Below are positions 30,745-40,197 of a DNA stretch of 53,088 nt, piece after piece. Source of the DNA: Synergistaceae bacterium OttesenSCG-928-I11 (GTDB taxonomy: Bacteria > Synergistota > Synergistia > Synergistales > Synergistaceae); NCBI GenBank assembly GCA_030266365.1, contig JAJDHV010000004.1:1-53088 (forward strand), read 5' to 3'. The position numbers were made by a program, and so were the translations under genes. The notes below the pieces were generated by a model that saw only the letters and a program-made list of their open reading frames with translations, was not told the DNA's origin and searched no databases. How positions within the stretch are numbered: position 1 is the stretch's first letter; each line of letters opens with the position of its first letter.

Positions 30745-32514
30745 ATGAGAAATATCAGTACAATGAAAAAGATCCTGATTTTGGTTGCCATTATGCTTGC
30801 GTTGCTTGGCGTCGTTACCTTCATGGGATATCGGACGGCCGGGATGATCGTGGACGCTTCGATCGATATGTACGAGAATGCCGCAAAACCCGCGGTGTGG
30901 ATCGCGGACGTGAAGGCCCTGGCGATACAGAACAGGCGTTATTTTGGTATGGCGATAGGCGCCAACGACGCCAGAATGAGAAATGTCGAAAACGTTACGA
31001 GGGCGAACCGCGATCAGATCCAGAAATACTTTGCCGACTACGAGAAGACGATAAAAGCGGACAGCGCGGAGGAGAAGCGCCTGTACGCCGAAGTGACCAA
31101 AGCGCGGACGGATGTCAACAGGCTGCAGGACGAAGTGTTGGCGGCGGCCAAGGGGTCTGATGCGGCTAAAAAAGCGGAGATGATTGAGAGGCTGGATACC
31201 GAGGGAGACATAACGAAGGCCGAGGGAGACTACGTCGCCTTGCTTGACCGGCACACCAATTTCATGATGAAAATGGCGGACGATATCAACGACGCGGCTG
31301 CGAGCGAGGCCAGAAGCGCGCAGTGGATGGTGCTGATCATTGCGGGCATCGCGACCATCCTTGGTGTTGCTTTCGCGATCCTCATTTCGCGGACCATCAC
31401 GGTGCCGCTCGCGAGAGCGCAGGGTACGATCGGCGAGTTCGCGCAGGGCGATCTCACGATCCACTTCGATATGAAGGGCACGGACGAGGTCGCGGTGATG
31501 TCGAAGAACCTCCAGGATATGTCGAATGTCCTGGTCGAGGTGATCGGATCCGTCAACGAAGCGGGGCGCAACATCTCCGAGACGGCGCACGAGTTCTCTG
31601 CAATGGCGGAGGAGACGAACGCCTCCGTCGAGGAGTTCCGCTCGAACGTCGATGAAATGGCGGGCAATCTGGACAGCCTGGCGTCCGCGAGCGAGGAAGT
31701 CAACGCCTCGGTGCAGGAGGTTGCAGCCGGTGCGCAGACGACCGCCGAGAAGGGCACGGATATCGCGCGCAAGGTCGACGACGCGATGACGGCGGGCGAC
31801 AAGGGTATCAACGCGGTTCGCAGCGTTGTGCAGGGCATCGGCAGGGTCGCGGAGAGCTCGACGGCGGCGACCGGCGCGATCATGCAGCTCGGCGACCGCG
31901 CGCGTCAGATTCAGAGCTTCGTATCCCAGATCGGCGGCATCGCCGACCAGACGAACCTGCTGGCGCTCAACGCCGCGATCGAGGCTGCGCGCGCCGGGGA
32001 AGCCGGCCGCGGGTTCGCGGTCGTCGCGGAGGAAGTCCGCAAACTCGCGGAGGACAGCAACGTCGCCGCGAAGAATATTGCGGAACTCGCGGGCACCATC
32101 ACATCCGAGATCGACACCATCGTCAGTTTCGCCCAGGAGAACGCCTCCGACTCGAACAACGCGAAGGACCTCTCCACGCAGACCGAGGAGGAGATCAAGC
32201 ACATGATCGACTACCTGCACGACATCGCGAACGCGACGCAGGACCTGGCGGCCGTCGCCGAGGAGCAGGCGGCGTCGAGCGAGGAGATCGCGGAAGCTGT
32301 GCAGAGCATGTCGTCGAAGATCAACAACACGGCGACGGCGGGCGAGAACATCCGCTCGAGCGTCGGGGAAGTCGCAGCCGCCTCTGAGCGTATCGCGCAG
32401 GGTGCGGAAGGCCTGTCGTCGCTCTCGGCAGAGTTGCAGGAGCGCCTTTCGTTCTTCAAGATGGAGGAGCACGACAAAGGAAAAAAGAACCGCATGCGCG
32501 CCCTTCCGGGCTAG
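30745..32514 (+). CDS. Methyl-accepting chemotaxis protein
   Basis: A 589-residue receptor. It has a first membrane helix (about 10-30), a helical extracytoplasmic sensor of about 155 residues (four-helix-bundle type), a second membrane helix (about 193-215; [19 protein letters not shown]), a HAMP region, and a long coiled coil with the signalling hairpin [18 protein letters not shown]. It controls CheA kinase and flagellar behaviour. The ligand is unknown. ATG 30745 is preferred over GTG 30736 because GGGAG is 8 bases from the ATG. No CheB/CheR-binding pentapeptide is seen at the C-terminus. The only other chemotaxis gene in the window is the CheX-like one at 48921. Confidence 0.93.
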   Translation: MRNISTMKKILILVAIMLALLGVVTFMGYRTAGMIVDASIDMYENAAKPAVWIADVKALAIQNRRYFGMAIGANDARMRNVENVTRANRDQIQKYFADYEKTIKADSAEEKRLYAEVTKARTDVNRLQDEVLAAAKGSDAAKKAEMIERLDTEGDITKAEGDYVALLDRHTNFMMKMADDINDAAASEARSAQWMVLIIAGIATILGVAFAILISRTITVPLARAQGTIGEFAQGDLTIHFDMKGTDEVAVMSKNLQDMSNVLVEVIGSVNEAGRNISETAHEFSAMAEETNASVEEFRSNVDEMAGNLDSLASASEEVNASVQEVAAGAQTTAEKGTDIARKVDDAMTAGDKGINAVRSVVQGIGRVAESSTAATGAIMQLGDRARQIQSFVSQIGGIADQTNLLALNAAIEAARAGEAGRGFAVVAEEVRKLAEDSNVAAKNIAELAGTITSEIDTIVSFAQENASDSNNAKDLSTQTEEEIKHMIDYLHDIANATQDLAAVAEEQAASSEEIAEAVQSMSSKINNTATAGENIRSSVGEVAAASERIAQGAEGLSSLSAELQERLSFFKMEEHDKGKKNRMRALPG

Positions 32515-32539
32515 ACGCGCCTCGGCGTTCGGCAAAGTG

Positions 32540-32586
32540 CCCATAAAAAAATCCCCGCGAGATGATCGCGGGGATTTTTTTATGGG
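32540..32586. terminator. Bidirectional terminator
   Basis: A near-perfect 21-bp stem built on ATCCCCGCGA/TCGCGGGGAT, flanked by A7 and T7, with a 5-base loop. It serves both the chemoreceptor and the convergent TRAP operon. Confidence 0.92.
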
Positions 32587-32609
32587 TGTGTGCGATTCGA
32601 TTGCGTCCC

Positions 32610-34649
32610 TCAGGCGAGCGTGCCGTCGCGTTTTGCGAGGATGCGCTGAACGGCGATCAGGGCTGCGAAGATTACGATGCCGACGATGTCGCTGTAGAAC
32701 TCGCTGCTGATCAGGCAGAGTGCGCCGCCCATGGAAATCACCCGCAAGATCGGGTTCATCCTGGTGAATAAAAATCCTTCGACGGCAGCGCCGATCAGGA
32801 AGACGCCGAAGCACGCGCCGACCGAGACGCGGATGCCCTCGGCGAGCGACGTGTCGATCAGGAGGAGCTGCGGCGAGTAGATGAACATGTAGGGGACGAT
32901 GAAGCCCGCAATCGCGAGTTTGACGGAGGCAAATCCGGTCTTCATCGGGTTGCCGCCGGAGAGGCCCGCCGCTGCGAACGCGGCGAGCGCCACGGGGGGC
33001 GTCAGGTTCGCGAACATGGCGAAGTAGAAGGCGAACATGTGCGCCGCGATCGCCGGGATGCCGAGCTTGGCGAGCGCGGGCGCCGCAATCGTCGCCGTGA
33101 TGATGTAGGCGGGGATCGACGGCAGGCCCATGCCCAGGATCATGCAGGTGATCATCGTGAAGACGAGCGTGAAGAGCAGGCTCTGCGCGCCGAGCGCGAT
33201 GATCGTGTTCGCCATCGTGAGGCCGAAGCCCGTCTTGCTGGAGACGCCGACGATGATGCCGACGCAGGCGCAGGCGATGGCGACCGAGACAGTCTGGCGC
33301 GCGCCCTCGGCGAACGCGTCCAGAATGTCGCGCACGCTCATCCGCGTCGACGGTTTGAGGCAGGCGACGACGATCGTCGCGATGATCGTGAGAAACGCGG
33401 AGTAGATGACCGTGGTGCCCGAGAAGAAGAGCATATAGAGCAGAAAGACGATTGGAAGGAGCAGATGCCCCTTGTCCTTCATAACCAGTCGCGCTTTGGG
33501 GAGCTGGTCCTTGGGGAGGCCGAGGAGTTTGTTTTTGGACGCGCGCATCTGCACCTGGATGATGATCCCGAGGTAGTAGAGGAGCGCCGGGATCGCGGCG
33601 TGGACGATGATGACGGAGTATTTGACGCCCAGGTTCTCCGCCATGATGAACGCCGCCGCCCCCATGATCGGCGGCAGCAGCTGGCCGCCGACCGAGGCCG
33701 AGGCCTCGACCGCGCCCGCGAACTCCTTCGAGTAGCCCGTTTTTTTCATGAGGGGGATCGTGAACGCGCCGGTCGTGACGACGTTCGCCACCGCCGACCC
33801 GTTGATCGAGCCGAGGAAGCCGCTTGCGATGACCGCGACCTTCGCGGGGCCGCCCTTCGTGTGGCCGGCAAGCGCCATCGCGATGTCGTTGAAGAACGCG
33901 CCCATCCCCGACTTGCCCATGATCGCCCCGAAGAGGATGAAGAGGAAGATGTAGCTCGCAGACACGCTGACCGAGCTGCCGTAGATTCCCTCTGTGTTGG
34001 CGAAGAAGTGGTTCGACAGTTGCAGCCACGTGTAGCCCCGGTGTCCGAACAGGCCGGGGAGGTTGCGCCCCCACAGGCCGTACGCGATGAACACTAGGCT
34101 CAGGACGGGCAGCGCCCAGCCGGTGATGCGTCGGGACGACTCGAGGACGAGAAAGACGAGGATGCTTGCCATGATGAGGTCGTTCGTGTTCGGCCGCCCG
34201 GCGCGCTCGATGACGCCGAGATAGTCCCCCCAGACGTAGACCGGCACGACAAACGACAGGACGATCAGGATCCAGTCGACCCAGGTCACGCTCGAACGGC
34301 TCGATCTTTTGCCGAACGGATACATGACGAAGCCGAGCGCGAGCATCATCGCGACGTGCAGCGAACGGTGCTTCAGGACGACCGGCGTGCCGACATAAGC
34401 GGTGAGAAAATGATAGAGCGAGACGGCGATGCACGCCGCGTAAAACAATTTCGCGAGCGTCGAGTTTGCGAGCGTGCGCGTGCTCGACTCCCTGTCCAGT
34501 TTTTCCAGCAGTTCCTGCTGATCTTTGGTGAGTACGCCGTCCGTGTGGATGTTCTTGAGCGTTTCCCCAAGGTCCTCCCGTGTGGTTTCGTTGTTCGACG
34601 CGCTTGCGTTTCGAGTGCGCGCCTCCTTTTTGTCAATGTTTCGGTCCAT
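32610..34649 (-). CDS. TRAP transporter fused permease (TAXI type)
   Basis: About 679 residues with about seventeen to eighteen hydrophobic segments, joining the small (DctQ-like) and large (DctM-like) TRAP subunits in one chain. Typical large-subunit sequences are FGAIMGKSGMGAFFNDIAMA, NGSAVANVVTTGAFTIPLMK and ILGMGLPSIPAYIITA. It imports an organic acid or amino acid using the sodium gradient, with the TAXI protein as ligand binder. The start is taken as ATG 34649, with GAGGGG 8 bases upstream; ATG 34655 is only 2 bases from that site. It overlaps the end of the DUF1850 gene by 17 bases and is the last gene of the operon. Confidence 0.92.
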   Translation of the reverse strand: MDRNIDKKEARTRNASASNNETTREDLGETLKNIHTDGVLTKDQQELLEKLDRESSTRTLANSTLAKLFYAACIAVSLYHFLTAYVGTPVVLKHRSLHVAMMLALGFVMYPFGKRSSRSSVTWVDWILIVLSFVVPVYVWGDYLGVIERAGRPNTNDLIMASILVFLVLESSRRITGWALPVLSLVFIAYGLWGRNLPGLFGHRGYTWLQLSNHFFANTEGIYGSSVSVSASYIFLFILFGAIMGKSGMGAFFNDIAMALAGHTKGGPAKVAVIASGFLGSINGSAVANVVTTGAFTIPLMKKTGYSKEFAGAVEASASVGGQLLPPIMGAAAFIMAENLGVKYSVIIVHAAIPALLYYLGIIIQVQMRASKNKLLGLPKDQLPKARLVMKDKGHLLLPIVFLLYMLFFSGTTVIYSAFLTIIATIVVACLKPSTRMSVRDILDAFAEGARQTVSVAIACACVGIIVGVSSKTGFGLTMANTIIALGAQSLLFTLVFTMITCMILGMGLPSIPAYIITATIAAPALAKLGIPAIAAHMFAFYFAMFANLTPPVALAAFAAAGLSGGNPMKTGFASVKLAIAGFIVPYMFIYSPQLLLIDTSLAEGIRVSVGACFGVFLIGAAVEGFLFTRMNPILRVISMGGALCLISSEFYSDIVGIVIFAALIAVQRILAKRDGTLA

Positions 34650-35178
34650 CGACATCGCCCCTCTCTTTGACCGATATGATCAGTCGTAGTCTTGTGTGCT
34701 GCGGCAGGTCCCGTCCCCGCGCGACGAGCGTCCCGTCGAGGCGGATATCCTGCGTGGCCGTGTGCGAGTTCAGCCAGACGAGTTCCTCGAACTTCTGGTC
34801 GATCCGCTCCATGTGGATCAGGCCGTTTTCGTCGACGTAGCAAATCTCCCCCTTGTTCTCGGGGATGCCGGCGCCGAACGCCGGGAATGTGATCGCGTCG
34901 AGAATGAGGTCGCCGTTTTCGTCGATGTGAAAGTACTCGTTCCACGGTATTTTTTCCTGCGAGTGGATCCAGCCGAAGAAGAGCTCGGCGCCGACGCGCG
35001 TATGCGCTTCGACGTAACATTCGCCGGTCTTCCAGTCGAAAATCCGCATCGTCGCAGATTCTTCGGCGTGCAGTTGCCGCGTCGGAGATGCGAGCAGCGC
35101 AACGATGAGCAGAATCGACGCAAGGAAAGCGCGTGCGCGCTTTCCTTGCGAAAAAAACGAACGTGCGGTCGTGCGCAT
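34633..35178 (-). CDS. DUF1850 domain protein of the TRAP operon
   Basis: A 181-residue protein with an N-terminal hydrophobic export signal (about 17-38; FLASILLIVALLASPTRQLHA). The DUF1850 core follows: FFGWIHSQEKIPWNEYFHIDENGDL, here split as FFGWIHSQEKIPWNEYF and a D/N-rich strand. DUF1850 genes are typical partners of TAXI-TRAP permeases; their role is unknown. It lies between the binding protein gene (13 bp away) and the permease gene (17-base overlap). No Shine-Dalgarno site precedes ATG 35178, and a 15-bp palindrome occupies codons 10-20, so initiation may depend on readthrough from upstream or the true start may differ. Confidence 0.8.
   Translation of the reverse strand: MRTTARSFFSQGKRARAFLASILLIVALLASPTRQLHAEESATMRIFDWKTGECYVEAHTRVGAELFFGWIHSQEKIPWNEYFHIDENGDLILDAITFPAFGAGIPENKGEICYVDENGLIHMERIDQKFEELVWLNSHTATQDIRLDGTLVARGRDLPQHTRLRLIISVKERGDVDGPKH
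35119..35150 (-). other. 15-bp perfect palindrome inside the 5' end of the DUF1850 gene
   Basis: CGCAAGGAAAGCGCG (35119-35133) is the complement of 35136-35150 around a 2-base centre. On the minus strand it is preceded, not followed, by a T-run, so it is not a terminator. It may stall exonucleases and separate binding-protein mRNA from permease mRNA. Confidence 0.65.
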
Positions 35179-35191
35179 GGTTGGTCCGGCG

Positions 35192-36181
35192 TTATTTCAT
35201 GATCCCCTTGTCCTGATAGTACTTGATCGCGCCGGGGTGGAGCGGCACGGAGGTGCCGACGATGCCGCGCAGCGCCGTGTCCGGCTTGATGTTCGCCTTG
35301 GCGGTCGTGTGCGAGCCCTGGATCGCCTCGAGGCCCTTGTCGGAGTAGACGTTGTCCAGAATGTCGTAGACGACGTCGTCGGGGAGGTCCTCATGCACGA
35401 TCATGATGTTCATGACGGCGGCGGTCGTCGTGTCGGCGTCGGTGCCGTAGGTCTCCTTCGGGATCGTCGCCTCGATGTAGAACGGATATTTCTCAAGCAG
35501 CTTTTTCAGCGCGTCGCCCTCGACGGGGACGAACTGGACCTTCTTCGTCGTGCCGAGCTCCATGATCGTCGCGTTGCCGAGGCCGGAGGTGACGAACGCC
35601 ACGTCGCACTGCCCGTTCTTCATCTGGTCGATCGCTTCGCCGTAGCTCAGGTAGTCGACGCGGCAGTCGGAGTAGCTCATGCCGTGCGCCTCGAACATCA
35701 TGCGCGCGTTGAGCTCGACGCCGGAGTTCGGCGCGCCGACGCCGACGCGTTTGCCCTTCATGTCCTCGAATTTTTTGATGCCGGAGTCCGCCGTCGTGAC
35801 GATCTGGCAGAAGTTCGGCCACAGGCCCATGATGGAGCGCAGCTCCTTTGCGGCGGGCTTGCCTTCGTACGCGCCGAACGTCTCGACCGCCTGGATGACG
35901 GAGTCCGCCATCGCGATCGCCATCTCGCCCTGTCCGGTCTGGAGGGCGTTGATGTTCTCCGCCGTCGCGCCGGTCGCGGTCGCGGACGTGCGGTAGCCGA
36001 TGCTGCCGAGGAACGTGGAGAACGCGCCGCCGATGGGGAAGTAGATGCCGCTCGACGGCCCGGTCAGGACGGTGATGAACTGCTTGGCGCGGTCGACCTT
36101 CGGGGCCGCCGCGAATCCGATGGAGCACGCTGCGATGGAGAGAACGAGAAGAGCTGCCAGAACGACGATGATTTTTTTCAT
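35192..36181 (-). CDS. TAXI-family TRAP transporter solute-binding protein
   Basis: A 329-residue exported binding protein. The signal peptide (1-25, ending SIGFAA) precedes ITVLTGPSSGIYFPIGGAFS, the start of the TAXI fold, and AENINALQTGQGEMAIAMAD. The later GVGAPNSGVELNARM is a conserved ligand-site loop. It captures the substrate, probably glutamate, a C4-dicarboxylate or similar, and presents it to the fused permease; the ligand is not identifiable here. AAGGAGG lies 8 bases before the ATG. It is the first gene of a three-gene operon. Confidence 0.92.
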   Translation of the reverse strand: MKKIIVVLAALLVLSIAACSIGFAAAPKVDRAKQFITVLTGPSSGIYFPIGGAFSTFLGSIGYRTSATATGATAENINALQTGQGEMAIAMADSVIQAVETFGAYEGKPAAKELRSIMGLWPNFCQIVTTADSGIKKFEDMKGKRVGVGAPNSGVELNARMMFEAHGMSYSDCRVDYLSYGEAIDQMKNGQCDVAFVTSGLGNATIMELGTTKKVQFVPVEGDALKKLLEKYPFYIEATIPKETYGTDADTTTAAVMNIMIVHEDLPDDVVYDILDNVYSDKGLEAIQGSHTTAKANIKPDTALRGIVGTSVPLHPGAIKYYQDKGIMK

Positions 36182-36552
36182 GTTGCTTCCTCCTTATTGT
36201 GATGTATTGTGCGATTTCTCGCACGTTTCGTAGGTAGTTTTGCATAAAAATGAGGAAAAGTAAAGGCGCGGTGAAAAAAGGAAAGGAAATGGGTCGCCGG
36301 CTGAAATCCCCCCTGTCATCGTGGTGAGACGCTGGTGAATGACTTTGAAACCTTGCGTAAAGTTACTTCAAAATTGAATTCGACACAACGGGTATTATGC
36401 GGAGATCGAGCACGCGATGCCAATGGAGAACGTCATCGCGCGCGGTTTTTTTTTATTTTTTTCATGCTAGAATTTTCAGTACATATTGCGAGGGTGTTTT
36501 TTATGATGGCACACGAACGATAAAAAAATTTGGCACGATGGAGGGCACTCGA
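36182..36552. other. Intergenic region between divergent TAXI and surface-protein genes
   Basis: No supported gene in 371 bases. It must carry the promoters of both divergent units. A 6-bp hairpin GTGCGA-TTTC-TCGCAC lies about 30 bp upstream of the TAXI start. A long T-rich tract (about 36445-36462) precedes the surface-protein gene. Convincing -35/-10 pairs were not identified. Confidence 0.4.
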
Positions 36553-39276
36553 ATGAAGGTACGGGGTAAATGGTTTTCGGCGCTCGCAACGGCGTTCGCG
36601 GCAGCGCTGCTTCTCGCGTCCGTTGCGTCCGCGCAGACATTTTATGTGGACAAGGTGGCGGGCGAGGCGATCGCGCCGCCCGCCTACGCGGACGGAGACG
36701 TCCTGATCGTCTCGGGGGACGTGTCGCTGGCGGCGGACGACTGGGCGGCATTGAAGGGGTTGAACGACCACAAGTTCGTGCTGATGCTGAACGACGCGAC
36801 GACGTCGATTCCAGACTCCGCGATGGGGGATGCGGACGCGTCGCGTGCGAACGGCGGCATTCTCACGCTGATCGCGCCCAGGGCGACCGGTGTCGGAGCG
36901 CATGCCTTCGCCAACTGCAAGGCGCTGACCGGCGCGACGCTCCCGCAAGCCGTGACGGTGGGCGATGGCGCATTCAAGGCGTCGGGGATCCGGCGCGCCT
37001 CTCTGCCGAAAGCCGAGACGATCGGCAAGGAGGCGTTCAAGGATTCGGCGATCGCCGACATCAATATCGCGCCTGCCGTGAAGGCAAGCATCGGCGAGGG
37101 GGCGTTCGAGAACTGCGTGTCGTTGGAGAGTATTTCGGTTCTGGCGATGCGCGAGATTGGCGAGCGTGCCTTTCGCAACGCCGGTTTGAAGCGCGCGGCG
37201 TTTCACCACATTGATAAAATTGGCGCGCGGGCCTTCGAGGGGTGTGCGTCGTTCTCCCTTCTGATGATGCACATAATACCGGAGGGCAACACAGGCGTCG
37301 ACGCGTTCAAGGGGGTTCCCCGGGGTATGCTCGCGATCGCGCAGGACCCGCCCGTCGGGTGGGTAAACGGTCCCGAGAGTCCGGAGAGCATCGCATTGAT
37401 CGGCGGTGCTTTGGGGGGTTTGTTCTCGGCCATGAGCGCGTATGTTCACGTTGAAGACGCAAACGGTGTTGCTCCCCGTCTTGTCAACGATATGACCTCT
37501 GTCCCCGCGGTCGCGGATTACCTCTGGACGACGCCGTCCGGCAAGACGGTCCGGGGACACGAGATTGCGGCGGCGGACGAGAGCGGCGAGTACTCGATGT
37601 CCTTTACGTACAAGGGGCGCACGCACACCCTGCCGCCGTCGCGCGTCGCGATCAAATCGACGGGCGCGATCGGCGGATCGGACGGGCGGACGAAGATCGG
37701 CGCGGAGAACGTTTCGCTGGACATCTCGTATCCGCTCGCGGGCGACGGGACGTTCGTGATGACGGACAACCCCTTCTTTCCCAGCGTGACGGTGGAGCCG
37801 GAGGGTGCGCTGCTCCGTATCCGGGGCGTCCCGGGCGCGACACAGGGGGAATACGGGATCGTCATGACCGCGTGGAACGACTACTTCTTCTGGGGCGACT
37901 GCTCGGATGTGTCGAACGCGTCGGTGCGCCGCACGCACACGGTGGAGATCTCGGACTGGCTCGTGACGTTCGCCTACCCCGACGGCCTGCGCCACGTCTA
38001 CGCCGCGGATGGTGGGACGATCGCCGCCCCGGAGGAACCGACGCGGCCGAACGCTGCCTTCACGGGCTGGTACATGGCCGGCGCGGCGCAGGCCTGGGAC
38101 TTCGACAACGACCGGGTCACGGGCAACGTGACGCTCATCCCCGGCTGGGGCGGAGAGGCAATGCTGCATATCCGCCCCTCCCTGTTCAGCGTCAGCGAGA
38201 ACGCGCCACAGCAGTTGCGGGCATATCTGCCGCCGGATTACACCGTCGCCGCCAGCGACGACGACGTGATCTGGTCGACGTTGAATTCGAGCATTGCGGT
38301 GTTGTCCGCGGGCACAGCCCTCCGCGGCAATATCTCTGCGGGGAAGGAATTCGGTACGACGGTGATCAGGGCCCGGCTCAAATCCAACCCGAACGCGTCC
38401 GCCATCGCCATTGTCACGAACGAAGGGGAACGAATGCTTGCCGACGTGTACAATGCGTATAACGCGGAGTCGGCTCACAAGAATAACTGGGATGCGATCA
38501 TGAGCAGGATCGATACCTTGAACAACGACTCGCAGATAGAAAACATAAAACTGCAAAATCTATTGGAGAAGCGAACCAACGCTTTCGAAATGGCCACCAG
38601 GGTCATGGACACCAACAATGAGAGCATCCAGTCCATTCTTCGCAATCTGTCCGTTCGCGCGCATGGCGGCGAATTTTTCGCCACGCGCATGAATGGGGAC
38701 GAACGGGTCGAGCTTCGCGTGATTGCGCCGAGCATGCGGGTCAACCTGTCGACGCACCTCGGCAATGTTCTGCCCTTCTCCTACACCGTCTACGCCGCAG
38801 CGATGAATGAGGTCCTGCCCGGCTGGTCGTCGCTGCCTGACGCGGACGCGCGCGTGGCGGTGCTCTCCGGCCCTGCGCTCGACTCGCAGATCTTCTTCGT
38901 GTTCGAGCGGACGGAGGATCTGCCGCAGCCGGAGAGCTCGGCCGTGCCGATTCTCGGCGGCCCCGCTGCGAACACGTGGCGTGACGCGTTCGAACGCGGT
39001 GTGGTTTCGTTCAACGCGTCCGGCGACATCACGCTCAATTGTGCCATTGTCAGCGCGAAACTGCCGCCGACGTTCCTCGACAGCGTGCTCATCGTCAGCG
39101 ACGGAGAGACGATCGAGGGCCGCCTCGTGGGCCAGGTCCGTCTCGTCGCCATGAAAACGGAGGGTGGGCGCACCCCGGCCTCCGGCGGCTCCGTCGGATG
39201 CGACGCCGCGACGGGATCGCTCGCCGCGCTCGCGGCGCTCTCCCTTCTCGCCCTCTCGCGGCGCAGGAGGACGTAG
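36553..39276 (+). CDS. BspA-like leucine-rich-repeat surface protein with Synerg-CTERM sorting signal
   Basis: A 907-residue exported protein. The signal peptide (1-28, ending VASAQ) is followed by irregular LRR_5/BspA-type repeats to about residue 240 (IGKEAFKDSAIAD, IGEGAFENCVSLES, IGERAFRNAGLKR, IGARAFEGCASF). Next come beta-rich domains, a Listeria-Bacteroides-type repeat (about 470-540; FTGWYMAGAAQAWDFD, then VTGNVTLIPGW) and a longer unassigned region. The C-terminus is a Synerg-CTERM signal: SGGSVGCDAATG, a hydrophobic helix and RRRRT. Such proteins are probably anchored at the cell surface and may mediate adhesion. ATG 36553 has GGAGGG 7 bases upstream; the frame is open earlier. It ends at a strong terminator. 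Confidence 0.85.
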   Translation: MKVRGKWFSALATAFAAALLLASVASAQTFYVDKVAGEAIAPPAYADGDVLIVSGDVSLAADDWAALKGLNDHKFVLMLNDATTSIPDSAMGDADASRANGGILTLIAPRATGVGAHAFANCKALTGATLPQAVTVGDGAFKASGIRRASLPKAETIGKEAFKDSAIADINIAPAVKASIGEGAFENCVSLESISVLAMREIGERAFRNAGLKRAAFHHIDKIGARAFEGCASFSLLMMHIIPEGNTGVDAFKGVPRGMLAIAQDPPVGWVNGPESPESIALIGGALGGLFSAMSAYVHVEDANGVAPRLVNDMTSVPAVADYLWTTPSGKTVRGHEIAAADESGEYSMSFTYKGRTHTLPPSRVAIKSTGAIGGSDGRTKIGAENVSLDISYPLAGDGTFVMTDNPFFPSVTVEPEGALLRIRGVPGATQGEYGIVMTAWNDYFFWGDCSDVSNASVRRTHTVEISDWLVTFAYPDGLRHVYAADGGTIAAPEEPTRPNAAFTGWYMAGAAQAWDFDNDRVTGNVTLIPGWGGEAMLHIRPSLFSVSENAPQQLRAYLPPDYTVAASDDDVIWSTLNSSIAVLSAGTALRGNISAGKEFGTTVIRARLKSNPNASAIAIVTNEGERMLADVYNAYNAESAHKNNWDAIMSRIDTLNNDSQIENIKLQNLLEKRTNAFEMATRVMDTNNESIQSILRNLSVRAHGGEFFATRMNGDERVELRVIAPSMRVNLSTHLGNVLPFSYTVYAAAMNEVLPGWSSLPDADARVAVLSGPALDSQIFFVFERTEDLPQPESSAVPILGGPAANTWRDAFERGVVSFNASGDITLNCAIVSAKLPPTFLDSVLIVSDGETIEGRLVGQVRLVAMKTEGGRTPASGGSVGCDAATGSLAALAALSLLALSRRRRT

Positions 39277-39310
39277 GCGCGGCACGGGTGCGACGCAAGA
39301 ATCCACAAAA

Positions 39311-39358
39311 CGCAAAAAAATCCCCCCCGAAAAATTTTTCGAGGGGGATTTTTTTGCG
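39311..39358 (+). terminator. Rho-independent terminator
   Basis: A 16-bp stem CGCAAAAAAATCCCCC/GGGGGATTTTTTTGCG encloses an inner CGAAAAATTTTTCG palindrome. It ends in seven T. Confidence 0.9.
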
Positions 39359-39387
39359 GGGGCGTATCTCTATGTCGCCCTCCTCCG

Positions 39388-39415
39388 TTGACAGCGCGAT
39401 GAAATGTGATACGCT
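39388..39415 (+). promoter_or_regulatory. Sigma70-type promoter
   Basis: A consensus -35 TTGACA, a 16-bp spacer and TACGCT, 45 bp before the start at 39461. Confidence 0.55.
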
Positions 39416-39460
39416 TTGCCTGCGAGGGACTCCCGTTTTCTCGCACAGGGAGGTGTGGAG

Positions 39461-39949
39461 ATGAGAGACAGATGCGGAGCGAAAATTTTTGCGATCGCGG
39501 CGTTGTGCGCGCTCCTCTCTCTTCTCTGTGCTTTTTCCGCAGCCGCGCTGGCGCCTGCGTCTGCGGGTGCGCTTGCAGATGCGGAATACCTGCACGCCTC
39601 GCGCAACGTCGATCAGCGCCGCGCGGAGACGCGCGATTTTCCCTCGCGCACGCACTACGCGCCCCCCCGGTACGAGCTGGCGGGGCACTATTCGTTCGAC
39701 CGCCGCACGCGCACCCGCTCGGGCGAGCTGTACGGCGTGGACGAAACCGCATGGTCCACCGCCACCGCCGTGGACAGACGCTTTCACAAAGACGCCGAAA
39801 AGGCCTCCCGCGAGGCCATGCGCCATGCCTACCGGGCTTATGTCGTTCAATCCGTCCGCGAGGTCACCGAGGGCGGCAAAAACGTGTTCGCCGAACCGGA
39901 CCTCCTGTTGAACTGGCGCGACGCCCTGCGCCCGATCCTCCCTCACTAG
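39461..39949 (+). CDS. Uncharacterised small exported protein
   Basis: A 162-residue protein with a clear signal peptide (about 1-35; IFAIAALCALLSLLCAFSAA). The mature part is hydrophilic, rich in Arg and Tyr, with no Cys and no domain I recognise. There is no sorting signal or further membrane segment, so it is probably periplasmic or secreted. The start is ATG 39461, with GGGAGG 7 bases upstream; the frame is open 45 bases earlier. It has its own promoter. No terminator was found before the 38-codon ORF at 40076. Confidence 0.65.
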   Translation: MRDRCGAKIFAIAALCALLSLLCAFSAAALAPASAGALADAEYLHASRNVDQRRAETRDFPSRTHYAPPRYELAGHYSFDRRTRTRSGELYGVDETAWSTATAVDRRFHKDAEKASREAMRHAYRAYVVQSVREVTEGGKNVFAEPDLLLNWRDALRPILPH

Positions 39950-40075
39950 ACCGCCCGACCACCGTACCCAGCACCCCGTTGCCGTAACCGAACCGTAGGA
40001 CACCGCGCGCCGCACGGCGCGACGTCGGTCGTGCGTGCCCGGTGCGAATGTGCGAATGCGAAAGGGGAATGGATT

Positions 40076-40192
40076 ATGTGGGTAGCGAATATGGTCATAT
40101 GCTGTGGAATTTGCTTCGGCAGTTTTATTTGGGCGATCTGGGTCATGATGAAGGCGGAGGAGCGTAAGCGCACCGCCAAAGGTGGAGGCTAA
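40076..40192 (+). CDS. 38-residue single-span membrane peptide beside an OadG-like gene
   Basis: ATG 40076 follows AAAGGGG at 8-base spacing. The peptide is one hydrophobic helix (about 3-25, VANMVICCGICFGSFIWAIW) with a basic tail (KAEERKRTAKGGG), so an N-out, C-in membrane peptide is likely. It stops 5 bases before the OadG-like gene, whose ribosome site lies in its last codons; the two must be co-translated. Sodium-pumping decarboxylases sometimes include very small extra subunits (for example MmdE), so it may be one; no sequence match can be claimed. Confidence 0.6.
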   Translation: MWVANMVICCGICFGSFIWAIWVMMKAEERKRTAKGGG

Positions 40193-40197
40193 ATCAT

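Noticed and set aside
30487-34434. A 1315-codon open frame on the minus strand
   Set aside because: It is out of frame with the TRAP permease and antisense to the chemoreceptor. It has the Arg/His-rich composition of shadow frames, while both real genes have full domain matches.
36485-36523. Mini-ORF before the BspA-like surface gene (ATG ATG GCA ...)
   Set aside because: It is only six or seven codons long. A GAGGG lies upstream, but there is too little to support translation or a role.
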